DNA of 64,000 bases from [Bacteroides] pectinophilus (GCA_025146925.1 CP102260.1:1069001-1133000); one strand, 5' to 3'. Positions 54,967 to 63,579 are shown, numbered from the stretch's first letter. The notes: a model not told the origin generated them from the letters alone. A program made the numbers and translations.

Positions 54967-56039
54967 TATATTTCACCTCCTGTTGCAACGTACAGGCTGT
55001 ACAGATTATTTTTCCGCCGGACATAGACAGTCCGCATGGCATCCTTATCGTAAAAGTCTGAGTAAAGAATGACAGGTGGAAGAACACCGTCGGATATGCT
55101 GAGACGGTAATGGATTCTGCCTTCATATTCCAGACTGCTGAGAGTTATGCGGCTGCCTGCTACGGAGGAATCTGTGTCCGGTGAGCTGTAGAGGCATACC
55201 GATGTACCTCCCATGAAGCGTACGGCAAATGTAAAATCAGACGTAATGCTGAAACCCGTGTTATAGTAAACGGTGCCGCTTATTATGTTAAGTATGCCGT
55301 TATCAATTACATATTCACCTGACGAATGCCCCTGCACATCGATTATATTAGTGCTGTACTTTACATAGCCGGCATCCCTGTCACAGACGGCATTAAGTGC
55401 CGAGCAGGACGCAGGGGTGCTGTAATATACACTGAATTCAATCAGCGGGGAGTGTATACATACATTGTCAATAGATATTACGTCAATGGAGAAGTAATAT
55501 GTGCAGTCACTTATAAGGGACCTTAAAGGACATGTGATAATATTGCCGTCCCCGGCAGACTGATATTTTGAACCGCTTGAATATACCGGTGTCTTATATG
55601 AATCATACAGCGTGTAGGAATATTCACTGATCGGACGGTTTTCAGCCTGCGAATATGTTACCGTGACGTTGAAGCCCGATACATTAAGAATGGTCGAGCC
55701 GTCAGTCTCAAGCCCCGTGAATGTAAGAGCCGGGGCAGAGTAGCAGGAAAAATACTGCCGGTATGATATCTCTGACGGATTGCCGACTGAATCATACAGG
55801 ATTATTACAGCGTAGTATGAATGGCTGTTTTTCAGCGTATTGGCAGGAATCTGCTGCCTGAGCCGTATGCTTTCGCAATATTGTGTGAAAACAGGCTGGC
55901 TGCTTTCGGAAGAGGCATCTGATTCATATATGTACAGCCGGCTTGCATAGGGCTGTATGCCCTGCCAGCAGAATTCTATATCTGCCGGCATTGATGCATC
56001 AAATACATCTATTTTGTTGATGGTGGGTCTGTTAACCAA
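54966..56039 (-). CDS. Tail protein with fibronectin-III-like repeats
   Basis: 357 residues. At least two Fn3-like segments are visible: ADIEFCWQGIQPYASRLYIYE with SYYAVIILYDSVGNPSE, and SEYSYTLYDSY with YYFSIDVISIDNVC. A LamG/jelly-roll-like end follows (TSDFTFAVRFMGGTSVCLYSS). Such domains decorate tails and bind surfaces. It lies between the small OB-like gene and the 305-residue protein. Confidence 0.62.
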   Translation of the reverse strand: MVNRPTINKIDVFDASMPADIEFCWQGIQPYASRLYIYESDASSESSQPVFTQYCESIRLRQQIPANTLKNSHSYYAVIILYDSVGNPSEISYRQYFSCYSAPALTFTGLETDGSTILNVSGFNVTVTYSQAENRPISEYSYTLYDSYKTPVYSSGSKYQSAGDGNIITCPLRSLISDCTYYFSIDVISIDNVCIHSPLIEFSVYYSTPASCSALNAVCDRDAGYVKYSTNIIDVQGHSSGEYVIDNGILNIISGTVYYNTGFSITSDFTFAVRFMGGTSVCLYSSPDTDSSVAGSRITLSSLEYEGRIHYRLSISDGVLPPVILYSDFYDKDAMRTVYVRRKNNLYSLYVATGGEI

Positions 56040-56061
56040 TTTTTATGTCCTCCTTAGAAAA

Positions 56062-56340
56062 TTAGTGCGGCTGGCGGGGTTTTACAGCGATTATAAAGCG
56101 CTGCTTATAATCGCCGTCCGGTATGCATACAATGACGCGGGTACCCGGAGAAAAAGTCATTGCAGTACCGTTGGGAAGCTCATATTCCTGTCCGTCAATA
56201 TTGCCGTAATAGCAGCCTTCCGCATTAATGCGGCTTATAATAACTGTTTTAAAAAGAGTGCGTTCTTTTTCAAAACGGTTAATAATGCGGAAAAACTGGT
56301 CTATAAGTGTAAATAAACCTTCTGAAGTCTTATCTTTCAT
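56062..56340 (-). CDS. Small OB-fold-like baseplate protein
   Basis: 92 residues. An N-terminal helix is followed by five short strands (IISRINAEGCYYGNIDGQEY, LPNGTAMTFSPGTRVIVCIP) with the look of small OB-fold tail proteins next to tape measures. Context, not a clear family match, supports the call. Confidence 0.5.
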   Translation of the reverse strand: MKDKTSEGLFTLIDQFFRIINRFEKERTLFKTVIISRINAEGCYYGNIDGQEYELPNGTAMTFSPGTRVIVCIPDGDYKQRFIIAVKPRQPH

Positions 56341-56365
56341 AAATCCTCCATTCTTCGTAAGAGTA

Positions 56366-59300
56366 TCAGCGGTAATTGAGCCGCTGTGTCACATAGTTGG
56401 GAACTATGCTGAGTATTGCTTCACCGACACGCTCTGCGTCATCAACCTCATTAAGCGTTATCGCACCGCTTTCAATATTGACAACAGGTGCGGACGAATA
56501 GCAGGAGATATCGCTGATATCTGATACAATAGCCGGTGCGTCAGGAATATCATGCAGATTCACTGACTGGACACTGAAGCCTGTGCTGTCCGGATGTACT
56601 GAAACTGTATCAAGGGCAGCAAGCTGTTCAAGGGCGTTACGGGCTTCGTCAGCTTTGGAGCGTATATCGTCAAGAGAGCCGCAGATGCTTGAGGATGATG
56701 CTGTTGTACTGTCAGCAAGTGAGAGCAGGGCGCTGCTTCCAATTTCCATCAGACTGTTAAGGGAATCTTCACCGGTCTGTCCGGAGGATTGCAGGACATT
56801 GCCCATCAGGGCTATCTCATCCGATGAGGCATCCGTTACATACTGAAGCTGTTCCTGTACTCTTGTATATTCATCGCCGAACTGTGTGAGCAGCTCCTCA
56901 TCAAGGTTCAGGACACTGCTTTGCCATTCCTGCCCCAGCAGCATGGATGCATATATCTGATTCTGTGAATCCTCAAACTGTTGAGGAAGGGCAGCCCATC
57001 TGTCGCGGTACTGTGTAAGTGCCTGTATCTGTGCGTCAATCCCTGACGTTATGCTGTCGAGTTCTTCCTTTAGCGATGATATGGAGGAGCTGATTGCCGC
57101 ACTCTTGTCATCAATGGCATTGATGCTGTCATCAAGAGAGTCAATCTGTTCCTGAACTGCTGCACGCTTCTGCTCGTCCAAAGCCTCATCAAGGGCTTCT
57201 GCGGCATCAGATACGGCAGAGGAATCATTGCGCCATATCATCTGGCCGTTTACCATAACGCGCATTGAATTCTGGTTCTCTGCCCGTGCAAGCTCATACT
57301 CCTTTTTTCGGAGATCAATGGAACGCTGTCGGGCCTCATTAGCCTTATTAATAGCGTTGAGCTGTTCCTCAAGCTCTTTCTTCTGGCCTTCAATGGCGGT
57401 CTTCTGTTCAAGCAGTGCAGCCTGCTCATCTTCAAGAGCCTCGATCCTTGCATTGTATTCAGCCTCCACGGCAGTTTTCTGAAGCTCAAGTGCTGACTGC
57501 TGCTCGTCAAGACATCCGGTAACCGCTTTGGCTGCTTTATCCATGCTGTTTAGCTGTTCATTAAGGGAATCCGTATAGAACTGCTTAAGGCCTGTATATA
57601 TCTTCTCAGCATATGAGCGGTAGTCATCAAGATACTGCTCCTGATTGGCAAAATATTTTTCGTTAAGGACGTTAAGTGCGGCATAATATTTGTCCTCACT
57701 TATAAGTCCCATGTTGTGATGATGCTCAAGCAGTGCGAGCTGGCGGTCAAATTCCTCACGCCATGTATCAGTGACATTGCCGGCAGCATCGGAAGGGTAA
57801 CCGGAGTCATCCTTAACCGTATTGTTATCCTGTACATTGTTCCATGAAAGATCCATTGAAGAAGCAATAGCCTGATATGCAGTATTGTGAAGCTCACGCG
57901 CAGGCTCTGTTATCTCCTTGAGACACTCCTTTTTCCGGTCAAATAATGTATTCAGCCGTTCAGCTTCTTCGGGATCATATAGTGCGAGGTCGCTGTCATC
58001 AAAGCTCATTGACAATATGCCTGACGCAGAATCGACAATGATGTTAAAGTAATCTGCCCATTCTTTGCCAAGCTCAGCCCTGAGGGCATCATCAATGGTT
58101 TTCTTGGCATCCTCTAAGGACTTCCAGTTAAGTACATCGTTACCGTATACAGCGGCAAGCTTATCAAAGAGAACAGGATAATTAGTTTTGATGGAATTGA
58201 AGAAATCCCTGTCAGCAGCCGATTTGCTTAAAACAGAATTAATATATTGCCTGCTGTCGCCGGCGTATATATCAGCCAGACTGTTGAAAAGCTCTTCTGA
58301 TGACATCAGACCCTGTGAGAACTTCAGGACTGCATCGGTTGCTTCCGGAAATTGCTGAAGTATCTGTGAGAGAAATGAACTGTTCAGAGAGCCTGATCCG
58401 TCAAGCAGGCTTCTTATTGATGAGAGCGTGGAGGCCTCAGCGTTAAGATCTGCAAGAGTGGCAGAGGAGAGCTTATTGGTGGATTCTTTAAAAAGTGAGG
58501 ATACGCTGCTTAAAGATTCGGATACGGCAGCAGTACCGCTGCCTGCATTCTTGAGGTACTCAAGAAACATATCGCGGGCAGATTTGCCGTCTTCAAGAAT
58601 AAGACCTGATTCCTCAAGCTTTTTATTGAGCCTGTCAATCGAATCGGCTGAGGTATCAGCTTCTCCGCTCAGAAGGGCGCTGATATCTGTGGCGAAATCA
58701 GAATTGCCGGCTATTGATTCAAATATATGCTTGTTCCATGTGGAAGCTTTGCCGGTTATCTCATACATATACTTTTCAGCGGCATTAATGCTGTTCCACA
58801 GCGCCTGATCCGCTGTATTGTCAAAGGTTCCGTCAGACTTCATGAGCTTGATAAGATTTTCCTTGTAATCCGACAGTTCGGATATTGTGTCAAAGAATAC
58901 AGTATTAAGCGAGTCGGTAATATACCGTGTATTTTCCTCCAACATGGATATGGCAGCTCTATTGGCAGGACTGTCATCTTTGGAACTCAGCTCTTGGAGC
59001 TTCTGCCGGTTGATTGCATAGCCGACAATAAGACTGCTTATATCAGAGCCTTTTTCATTAAGGTAAGCCGTGGCATCGGGAACATCATGGGAGCTGAGAT
59101 AATCACGGGCAATATTTTCCGAGTCAGACAGCTTATCCATATCGAATTCCTTGGAAAATGTCTTTCTGTTTTGCTCTGACAGCTCCTTTGCTTCAGTCTT
59201 GACCTTTTCATTCTGAAGCTCTATGCTTTCGCGGAGAAGGTTGTTCCGTTCCTTAAGGCGCGCTATTTCAAGTTCCTGATCCGAAGAGAGGGACTTAGAG

Positions 59301-59914
59301 CCTGACAGTGTTTCAAGTTCATTTATGCGGCTGATATTGGAGCTTAGTTCGCTGTTATAGGAATTGAGCACAGAGGAAGCTTCATCAAAACTGTTGCTGA
59401 CCTCTTTCAGCTTATCCTTTGCAATATCGAGGGCATGCGTGTAGTTGTGGTATACAGCTATGCCGCCGGCTACAACGGCAGTTAACGCTGATATGGCAAT
59501 CGTCGGAAGATTGGCAGCCGCAAAGCTCTTCAGACTGAGCGCAAGTCCTTTAAGTGGGTCCGAAAGCCCTTTAAAGACGCTGCCGCCACCTTTTAAAGTG
59601 CCGATAAGTCCGTCAGAGGAAGCCCTGAACTCATCAGAGGCTGATGCGGCAGCCTTTTCTGCTTCAGCAATACGGTTGAGCTCAGTTATTCTGGAGAGCT
59701 CAGAGGTGGTGGATTGGAGAAGGTCGCCTATGTAACCGCGCGCTGTGAGAATACTTTTAATTGATTTGTCATCAAGTGTTGATTCGGATATGGCGGATTT
59801 CAGAACGTCAGAGGTGTATTTTTCCCCTATAGAATCTAAAATATTGCCAGACTTAGAGACATTATTTATATCATTCAGAGCATTGTTAATCTGGGCAAGA
59901 GATTTTAATTGCAT
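56366..59914 (-). CDS. Tape measure protein, C-terminal part
   Basis: 1182 residues, highly helical, with a membrane-like segment near 150-170 (AISALTAVVAGGIAVYHNYT) and coiled coils at ~170-250 and ~790-960. Its start MQLKSLAQINNALNDINN has no ribosome site and reads as mid-protein. It continues the end of the ORF at 62117-63250 (…SFIKNFD), so the two were probably one ~1560-residue gene. The intervening ~2.2 kb interrupts it exactly between those residues. Whether a joined product is still made is unknown. Confidence 0.85.
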   Translation of the reverse strand: MQLKSLAQINNALNDINNVSKSGNILDSIGEKYTSDVLKSAISESTLDDKSIKSILTARGYIGDLLQSTTSELSRITELNRIAEAEKAAASASDEFRASSDGLIGTLKGGGSVFKGLSDPLKGLALSLKSFAAANLPTIAISALTAVVAGGIAVYHNYTHALDIAKDKLKEVSNSFDEASSVLNSYNSELSSNISRINELETLSGSKSLSSDQELEIARLKERNNLLRESIELQNEKVKTEAKELSEQNRKTFSKEFDMDKLSDSENIARDYLSSHDVPDATAYLNEKGSDISSLIVGYAINRQKLQELSSKDDSPANRAAISMLEENTRYITDSLNTVFFDTISELSDYKENLIKLMKSDGTFDNTADQALWNSINAAEKYMYEITGKASTWNKHIFESIAGNSDFATDISALLSGEADTSADSIDRLNKKLEESGLILEDGKSARDMFLEYLKNAGSGTAAVSESLSSVSSLFKESTNKLSSATLADLNAEASTLSSIRSLLDGSGSLNSSFLSQILQQFPEATDAVLKFSQGLMSSEELFNSLADIYAGDSRQYINSVLSKSAADRDFFNSIKTNYPVLFDKLAAVYGNDVLNWKSLEDAKKTIDDALRAELGKEWADYFNIIVDSASGILSMSFDDSDLALYDPEEAERLNTLFDRKKECLKEITEPARELHNTAYQAIASSMDLSWNNVQDNNTVKDDSGYPSDAAGNVTDTWREEFDRQLALLEHHHNMGLISEDKYYAALNVLNEKYFANQEQYLDDYRSYAEKIYTGLKQFYTDSLNEQLNSMDKAAKAVTGCLDEQQSALELQKTAVEAEYNARIEALEDEQAALLEQKTAIEGQKKELEEQLNAINKANEARQRSIDLRKKEYELARAENQNSMRVMVNGQMIWRNDSSAVSDAAEALDEALDEQKRAAVQEQIDSLDDSINAIDDKSAAISSSISSLKEELDSITSGIDAQIQALTQYRDRWAALPQQFEDSQNQIYASMLLGQEWQSSVLNLDEELLTQFGDEYTRVQEQLQYVTDASSDEIALMGNVLQSSGQTGEDSLNSLMEIGSSALLSLADSTTASSSSICGSLDDIRSKADEARNALEQLAALDTVSVHPDSTGFSVQSVNLHDIPDAPAIVSDISDISCYSSAPVVNIESGAITLNEVDDAERVGEAILSIVPNYVTQRLNYR

Positions 59915-59936
59915 ATATAACTGATAATGATATAAT
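59909..59936 (+). promoter_or_regulatory. Promoter of the first zinc-ribbon copy, at the insert edge
   Basis: TTGCAT (59909-59914), 16-base spacer and TATAAT (59931-59936) with an extended TG. Part of the -35 box lies in tape-measure sequence. Confidence 0.5.
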
Positions 59937-59973
59937 TATATTAATGATAAATAAGTAGGAGGCGTATAAAATT

Positions 59974-60408
59974 ATGACACCACAGCAAATATATGATGAT
60001 TTTAATAAATTGGAAAGCGATTCAATGGGGGGATATATTTGGAAGGAAAATCCAAGGACGGGAGAGGCAATATATAATGAAATTAAGGAATTATATTATG
60101 CTGGCAAGGAAGAGGAAGCTGTTCAGTATATAAAAGAAGTTTATGAATGCGAAGAGGAGGTTGCACGTCAGGTATTCGATATATTTAAAAGCAAAACACA
60201 TAAGGTAACTCCCCTGATGAAAGCAGAGGTCGAAGCGTATGAGAGAGCATGCAGAAACAAGAACGTCCCAAAGTGTCCTACATGTGGCTCAACCAATATA
60301 AAAAAGATATCATCAATGAGCAAGGCAGTGGGAATGCTTACACTCGGAATCCTTGACGCGGATATCCACAGAACCTTCTATTGTAAGAACTGCGGATATA
60401 GGTGGTAG
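59974..60408 (+). CDS. Zinc-ribbon protein, tandem copy 1
   Basis: 144 residues. The N-terminal helical half begins MTPQQIYDDFNKLESDSMGG and contains YYAGKEEEAVQYIKEVYECE, a short helical-repeat or L7/L12-like unit. The C-terminal zinc ribbon has CPTCGS and CKNCGYRW around an SSMSKAVGMLTLGIL segment. There is no signal peptide. It is the first of three adjacent copies and has its own extended -10 promoter and a GTAGGAGG ribosome site. Function is unknown; such ribbons occur in phage and gut Clostridia proteins. It is transcribed opposite to the tail genes. Confidence 0.75.
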   Translation: MTPQQIYDDFNKLESDSMGGYIWKENPRTGEAIYNEIKELYYAGKEEEAVQYIKEVYECEEEVARQVFDIFKSKTHKVTPLMKAEVEAYERACRNKNVPKCPTCGSTNIKKISSMSKAVGMLTLGILDADIHRTFYCKNCGYRW

Positions 60409-60542
60409 GTATCACGTATAGACCGGTTGTATTACGATAATTTACAGTCACAGGGTAATTACAAGGTGCAGGGTAATGTGAATTACGGTGTAACGATAAA
60501 TGATACAGTGCGATGACAAATAGGTAGGAGGCGTATAAAACT

Positions 60543-60980
60543 ATGACACCACAGGAAATACATGATGATTTTAGTAAATTGGAAAGAGATCCAATGGGGG
60601 GATATATTTGGAAGAAAAATCAAAAGACGGGACGTCCAATAGCTACAGAAATTCTTGAGTTGTATTATGCTGGCAAGGAAGAGGAAGCTGTTCAGTACAT
60701 AAAAGAGCTTTATGAATGTGAGGAAGAGGTTGCACGCGAGGTTTTCAAAATATATAAGAGAAAAATTGGAGAGCCACCAACTCCTCTGATGAAAGCAGAG
60801 GCAGCAGCATACTTTGGTGGACTGTATGAAAAGAACGTCCCAAAGTGTCCTACATGTGGCTCAACCAATATAAAAAAGATATCATCAATGAGCAAGGCAG
60901 TAGGAATGCTTACACTCGGAATCCTTGATGCGGATATACACAGAACCTTCTATTGTAAGAATTGCGGATATAGGTGGTAG
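60543..60980 (+). CDS. Zinc-ribbon protein, tandem copy 2
   Basis: 145 residues with the same plan as copy 1: MTPQEIHDDFSKLERDPMGG start, a helical half, then FGGLYEKNVPKCPTCGS and the CKNCGYRW ribbon. It differs from copy 1 mainly between residues 15 and 95. The last ~50 codons are the same apart from silent changes. A repeated leader with a good ribosome site precedes it. Confidence 0.75.
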   Translation: MTPQEIHDDFSKLERDPMGGYIWKKNQKTGRPIATEILELYYAGKEEEAVQYIKELYECEEEVAREVFKIYKRKIGEPPTPLMKAEAAAYFGGLYEKNVPKCPTCGSTNIKKISSMSKAVGMLTLGILDADIHRTFYCKNCGYRW

Positions 60981-61114
60981 GTATCGCAGTATAGTCCGGT
61001 TGTATTACGATAATTTACAGTCACAGGGTAATTACAAGGTGCAGGGTAATGTGAATTATAGCGTAACGATAAATGATACAGTGCGATGACAAATAAGTAG
61101 GAGGCTCATAAATT

Positions 61115-61519
61115 ATGACACCACAGGAAATATATGATGAAATTAATTATCTGAAGGAAAATCCTAAAACAGGAAATGCAATATTTGACGAAGTTATTGC
61201 TTTATACTATGCAGACAAAGAAGAGGATGCCGTTCAGCATATAAAAGAAGTTTATGATTGTGAAGAGGAACTTGCACGTCAGACATTCGATATATTTAAA
61301 AGCAGAATAAGTAAGCCAACTCCCCTGATGAAAGCAGAGGCAGCAGCATACTTTGGTGGACTGTATGAAAAGAACGTCCCAAAGTGTCCTACATGTGGCT
61401 CAACCAATATAAAAAAGATATCATCAATGAGCAAGGCAGTGGGAATGCTTACACTCGGAATCCTTGACGCGGATATCCACAGAACCTTCTATTGTAAGAA
61501 CTGCGGATATAGGTGGTAG
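61115..61519 (+). CDS. Zinc-ribbon protein, tandem copy 3
   Basis: 134 residues; the most divergent N-terminus (MTPQEIYDEINYLKENPKTG, lacking the GGYIWK piece of the other two). The FGGLYEKNVPKCPTCGS segment matches copy 2. The zinc-ribbon end equals copy 1 at the DNA level, pointing to gene conversion or recent duplication. The downstream repeat stops soon after its stop codon. Confidence 0.75.
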   Translation: MTPQEIYDEINYLKENPKTGNAIFDEVIALYYADKEEDAVQHIKEVYDCEEELARQTFDIFKSRISKPTPLMKAEAAAYFGGLYEKNVPKCPTCGSTNIKKISSMSKAVGMLTLGILDADIHRTFYCKNCGYRW

Positions 61520-62116
61520 GTATCGCAGTATTTCTTAGTATCGTATTATCTGTATTACAGGTTATTAATATTCTTTGGTAAAATCTGAATTTTACTCGCC
61601 GGATGTAACACGCATCCGGGCATATTACTGAAATTCATAATCGCAATATGCACTATGCATTATAAGCAGATGCTGCATTATGGCCGCAGCCTGCTCAGAG
61701 GATGGGTATGTCTGTGGGGATTGCTCTCTGTGCGCTGGCACAAGACTCTTCATTACTATATACAGTCATGCACATATGTGCAGAGTGCCGTCCTGCTCGT
61801 TGTCTGTTGTCAGGATATCCTGTGGCACACAGGCGTCTCAAGGGTCTCCCCCTGATTACCATATACCGGCATAATCAGTTATTTCTGCTTTCGCAACCCG
61901 ATGAATGAATATTCAGGGGTCTGATATGCTCTGAGAGTTTCAAGCATTTACTCCTCCATGTAAGTTTATACTCCGTTAATTGTGTTATACAGAGTTTTTA
62001 ATAAAGAATCCCATGTATCCGCAGACTTGTTCACAGCGCCATTATGCTGTGTCCTTATCTGCGATTGACCTGATAAAATCTCTTGCCGGATTTTATATGA
62101 TTGTCACCTTAAAAGG
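61520..62116. other. ~600 bp without a recognised protein gene
   Basis: This stretch has no convincing long ORF on either strand. The minus strand shows several possible stems and one 22-codon ORF with a strong ribosome site (61879-61947). It looks richer in structure than the surroundings but does not match tRNA, known riboswitch or group II 5' (GTGYG) patterns that I can recognise. It may be a structured RNA or the remains of a mobile element. Confidence 0.5.
61879..61947 (-). CDS. Possible 22-residue small protein with strong ribosome site
   Basis: On the minus strand GGAGGAGTAA stands directly before ATG 61947 and is followed by 22 codons and TAA. The peptide starts MLETLRAYQTPEY and ends FIGLRKQK. 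It may be a leader peptide, a small protein or the broken start of a lost gene. There is no homologue I recognise. Confidence 0.35.
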   Translation of the reverse strand: MLETLRAYQTPEYSFIGLRKQK

Positions 62117-62122
62117 TCAATC
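62063..62122. other. Nested and competing hairpins at the insert end
   Basis: GATTGACCT (62063-62071) pairs with AGGTCAATC (62114-62122) and encloses ATAAAATC/GATTTTAT (62073-62080, 62089-62096). The arm at 62114 can pair instead with GATTG-TC-ACCTT (62099-62110). The outer arm includes the last Asp codon of the tape-measure N-half. Confidence 0.6.
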
Positions 62123-63250
62123 AAAATTCTTTATAAAGCTTGCGAGACCTGCGGCACCTGCACTGAGTGCGATGGCACCCTTGCCGCCGATAACGTCTGT
62201 TACGGATTCGACAACAGACAGAAGCTTGGTGAGCGCGTTGACAGCGTCAGCAATATCATCTGTATCGATAAGATTGCCTGCTGTGGCGTCCCATGCAGCG
62301 CTGAATTTGTTAACAGCCTTGTTAAGCTCAGATGATGTCGCGGCAGAGCTGTCAATTAAAGAAACAGCAGATGCCCGGTACAGTGCCAGATTATCGCTGT
62401 AGGACTTCATATTGGACATGAAAGCTGTGAGCGAGGCGGAATCCGTGCCGAGAATACCGGCAATGCTGTTCTTTGAAGAGCTGTCAAGAGTGTTGAATTG
62501 GTCAGCAAGCTCGCTGATTAGCTGTATTGGGGATCTGAGTGCATTACTCCCCTCCGATATTTCTGTAATTGATATGCCTACAGAATTCAGGGCTGAGATT
62601 ATGGAAGGGTCGGTAAGATTACTGAGAGTGTTAAAAATGCTGTTAAGCATGCTGCCGGCTGCTTTGCCGGACATTGCTGTACCGTCCAGCGCGGTGGCTG
62701 CCAATGCAGAGAATTCATCTGCGCTTATACCGCACTGTGCTGCTGATGCGGCGGCAAGGATAGTGGCTTCAGCCATATCCTGAAGTCCTGCCGAAGTGCT
62801 GTTTATGATGCTGTTCTGACCGTCAAGAATATCAATAAGACTGTCCACGCCGTCATGCAGTGTGTAGGCAGAGTTGGCGGCAAGAATATAACCGGAGCTC
62901 ATTTCCGATGACATTCCGGCAGAATTCTGCAATGCGGCACACAGGTCAGTTAGCTGTGCGGCATTGGCTGCACCGGAATCATAGATAGCTCCGGCAGCGG
63001 CAACATAATCAGATGCGTGCTTTCCGTACCGTGCTGCGGCGTTGGCGGAAGCAACGCTGATTTCATTAAGCTCCTTTGAAGTAAAGGATGACGTGCCGGC
63101 AACCTTTGAGAGAGCAGAGTTGTATTTCTCAAGCTCTGACGTTGCCGCAACAAGCCCTGATGTCAGTACACTGAGGAATTCCGAAAATGCTTTTGAAGTA
63201 TTTCCGTTACTGAGACTCAGGATAATTGAGAGTAATGAGTTAAAATTCAT
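62117..63250 (-). CDS. Tape measure protein, N-terminal part
   Basis: 377 residues matching the N-terminal TMP core of siphophage and myophage tape measures: SANAAARYGKHASDYVAAAGAIYDSG, AAQCGISADEFSALAATALDG and the IIGGKG-like VIGGKGAIALSAGAAGLASF near the end. The start follows AGGAGG. The frame runs into TGA just after KNFD where the insert begins. The other part lies at 56366-59914. It follows the XhlA-like gene. Confidence 0.85.
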   Translation of the reverse strand: MNFNSLLSIILSLSNGNTSKAFSEFLSVLTSGLVAATSELEKYNSALSKVAGTSSFTSKELNEISVASANAAARYGKHASDYVAAAGAIYDSGAANAAQLTDLCAALQNSAGMSSEMSSGYILAANSAYTLHDGVDSLIDILDGQNSIINSTSAGLQDMAEATILAAASAAQCGISADEFSALAATALDGTAMSGKAAGSMLNSIFNTLSNLTDPSIISALNSVGISITEISEGSNALRSPIQLISELADQFNTLDSSSKNSIAGILGTDSASLTAFMSNMKSYSDNLALYRASAVSLIDSSAATSSELNKAVNKFSAAWDATAGNLIDTDDIADAVNALTKLLSVVESVTDVIGGKGAIALSAGAAGLASFIKNFD

Positions 63251-63303
63251 GTAGTATTTAACCTCCTATCGTATAAATGCATAGATATAACTGCCGGACA
63301 ATG

Positions 63304-63579
63304 TCAAAAGACACCGGGAAGGACATTGGCAAGAAGAAAGCCTGCAATGCCTGCGGCAAACAGCCAGATAAGCTTGTCTGAAAGCGAGTCCCAGCGTGCC
63401 TTTGTCTCAATTGCGGGGCGGTTTTCAAGAGTAGTGACCTTATCAGCAAGTTCACGTTGTGAATCCCTTATATCATGGATATCTGTTTTCAAATCTTCTA
63501 TGCGAAGTTCTATAGAACGGCAGTGACTGTCAACATCCTGAAGCTTGACAGCCATTTCCATAAATTGTTTATCATCCAT
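63304..63579 (-). CDS. XhlA-like coiled-coil membrane protein
   Basis: 91 residues. A coiled coil (about 10-55; LEIRIEDLKTDI-type heptads) is followed by one C-terminal hydrophobic helix (LIWLFAAGIAGFLLANVLPGVF). This is the plan of XhlA hemolysin-like lysis proteins, which act with a holin at the cell membrane. It lies between the holin-like gene and the tape measure, an unusual place for lysis genes. Confidence 0.72.
   Translation of the reverse strand: MDDKQFMEMAVKLQDVDSHCRSIELRIEDLKTDIHDIRDSQRELADKVTTLENRPAIETKARWDSLSDKLIWLFAAGIAGFLLANVLPGVF

Larger units (their letters stand above)
59950..61530 (+). repeat. Tandem triplication of a ~570-bp gene unit
   Basis: Start codons lie at 59974, 60543 and 61115, so the period is 569 and 572 bases. 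The intergenic leader (TTTACAGTCACAGGGTAATT and the GTAGGAGG ribosome site) is repeated too. The C-terminal ~150 bases are almost identical in all copies, while the N-terminal codons have diverged. Confidence 0.85.
59912..62119. mobile_element. Insert of about 2.2 kb splitting the tape measure gene
   Basis: The two tape-measure halves meet at GAT (Asp, 62120-62122) and CAATTA (Gln-Leu, from 59911 down). The material between holds three + strand zinc-ribbon genes, ~600 bp without a gene, and a folded end at 62063-62122. No transposase, integrase or reverse transcriptase is present. On the minus strand it follows TTGAT, used as a target by some IS200/IS605 elements. Equally, the flank ends in T and the insert in G, as for group I introns. 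It may also be a recombination product of unknown type. Confidence 0.55.

Noticed and set aside
59950-61530. Regular repeats considered as a CRISPR array
   Set aside because: The repeat unit is ~570 bp and encodes a protein; there are no short repeats with unique spacers and no cas genes.
61655-61908. Three overlapping short + strand ORFs in the gene-free part of the insert
   Set aside because: No ribosome sites, overlapping frames and cysteine/serine-rich composition typical of chance ORFs.
59912-62119. Group II intron or diversity-generating retroelement
   Set aside because: No GTGYG 5' end, no domain V-like hairpin recognised and no reverse transcriptase ORF or template/variable repeat pair.
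61980-62402. 140-residue + strand ORF crossing the insert edge
   Set aside because: Most of it is antisense to the tape measure, it starts at a TTG without an SD, and it is explained by the shadow of that gene.
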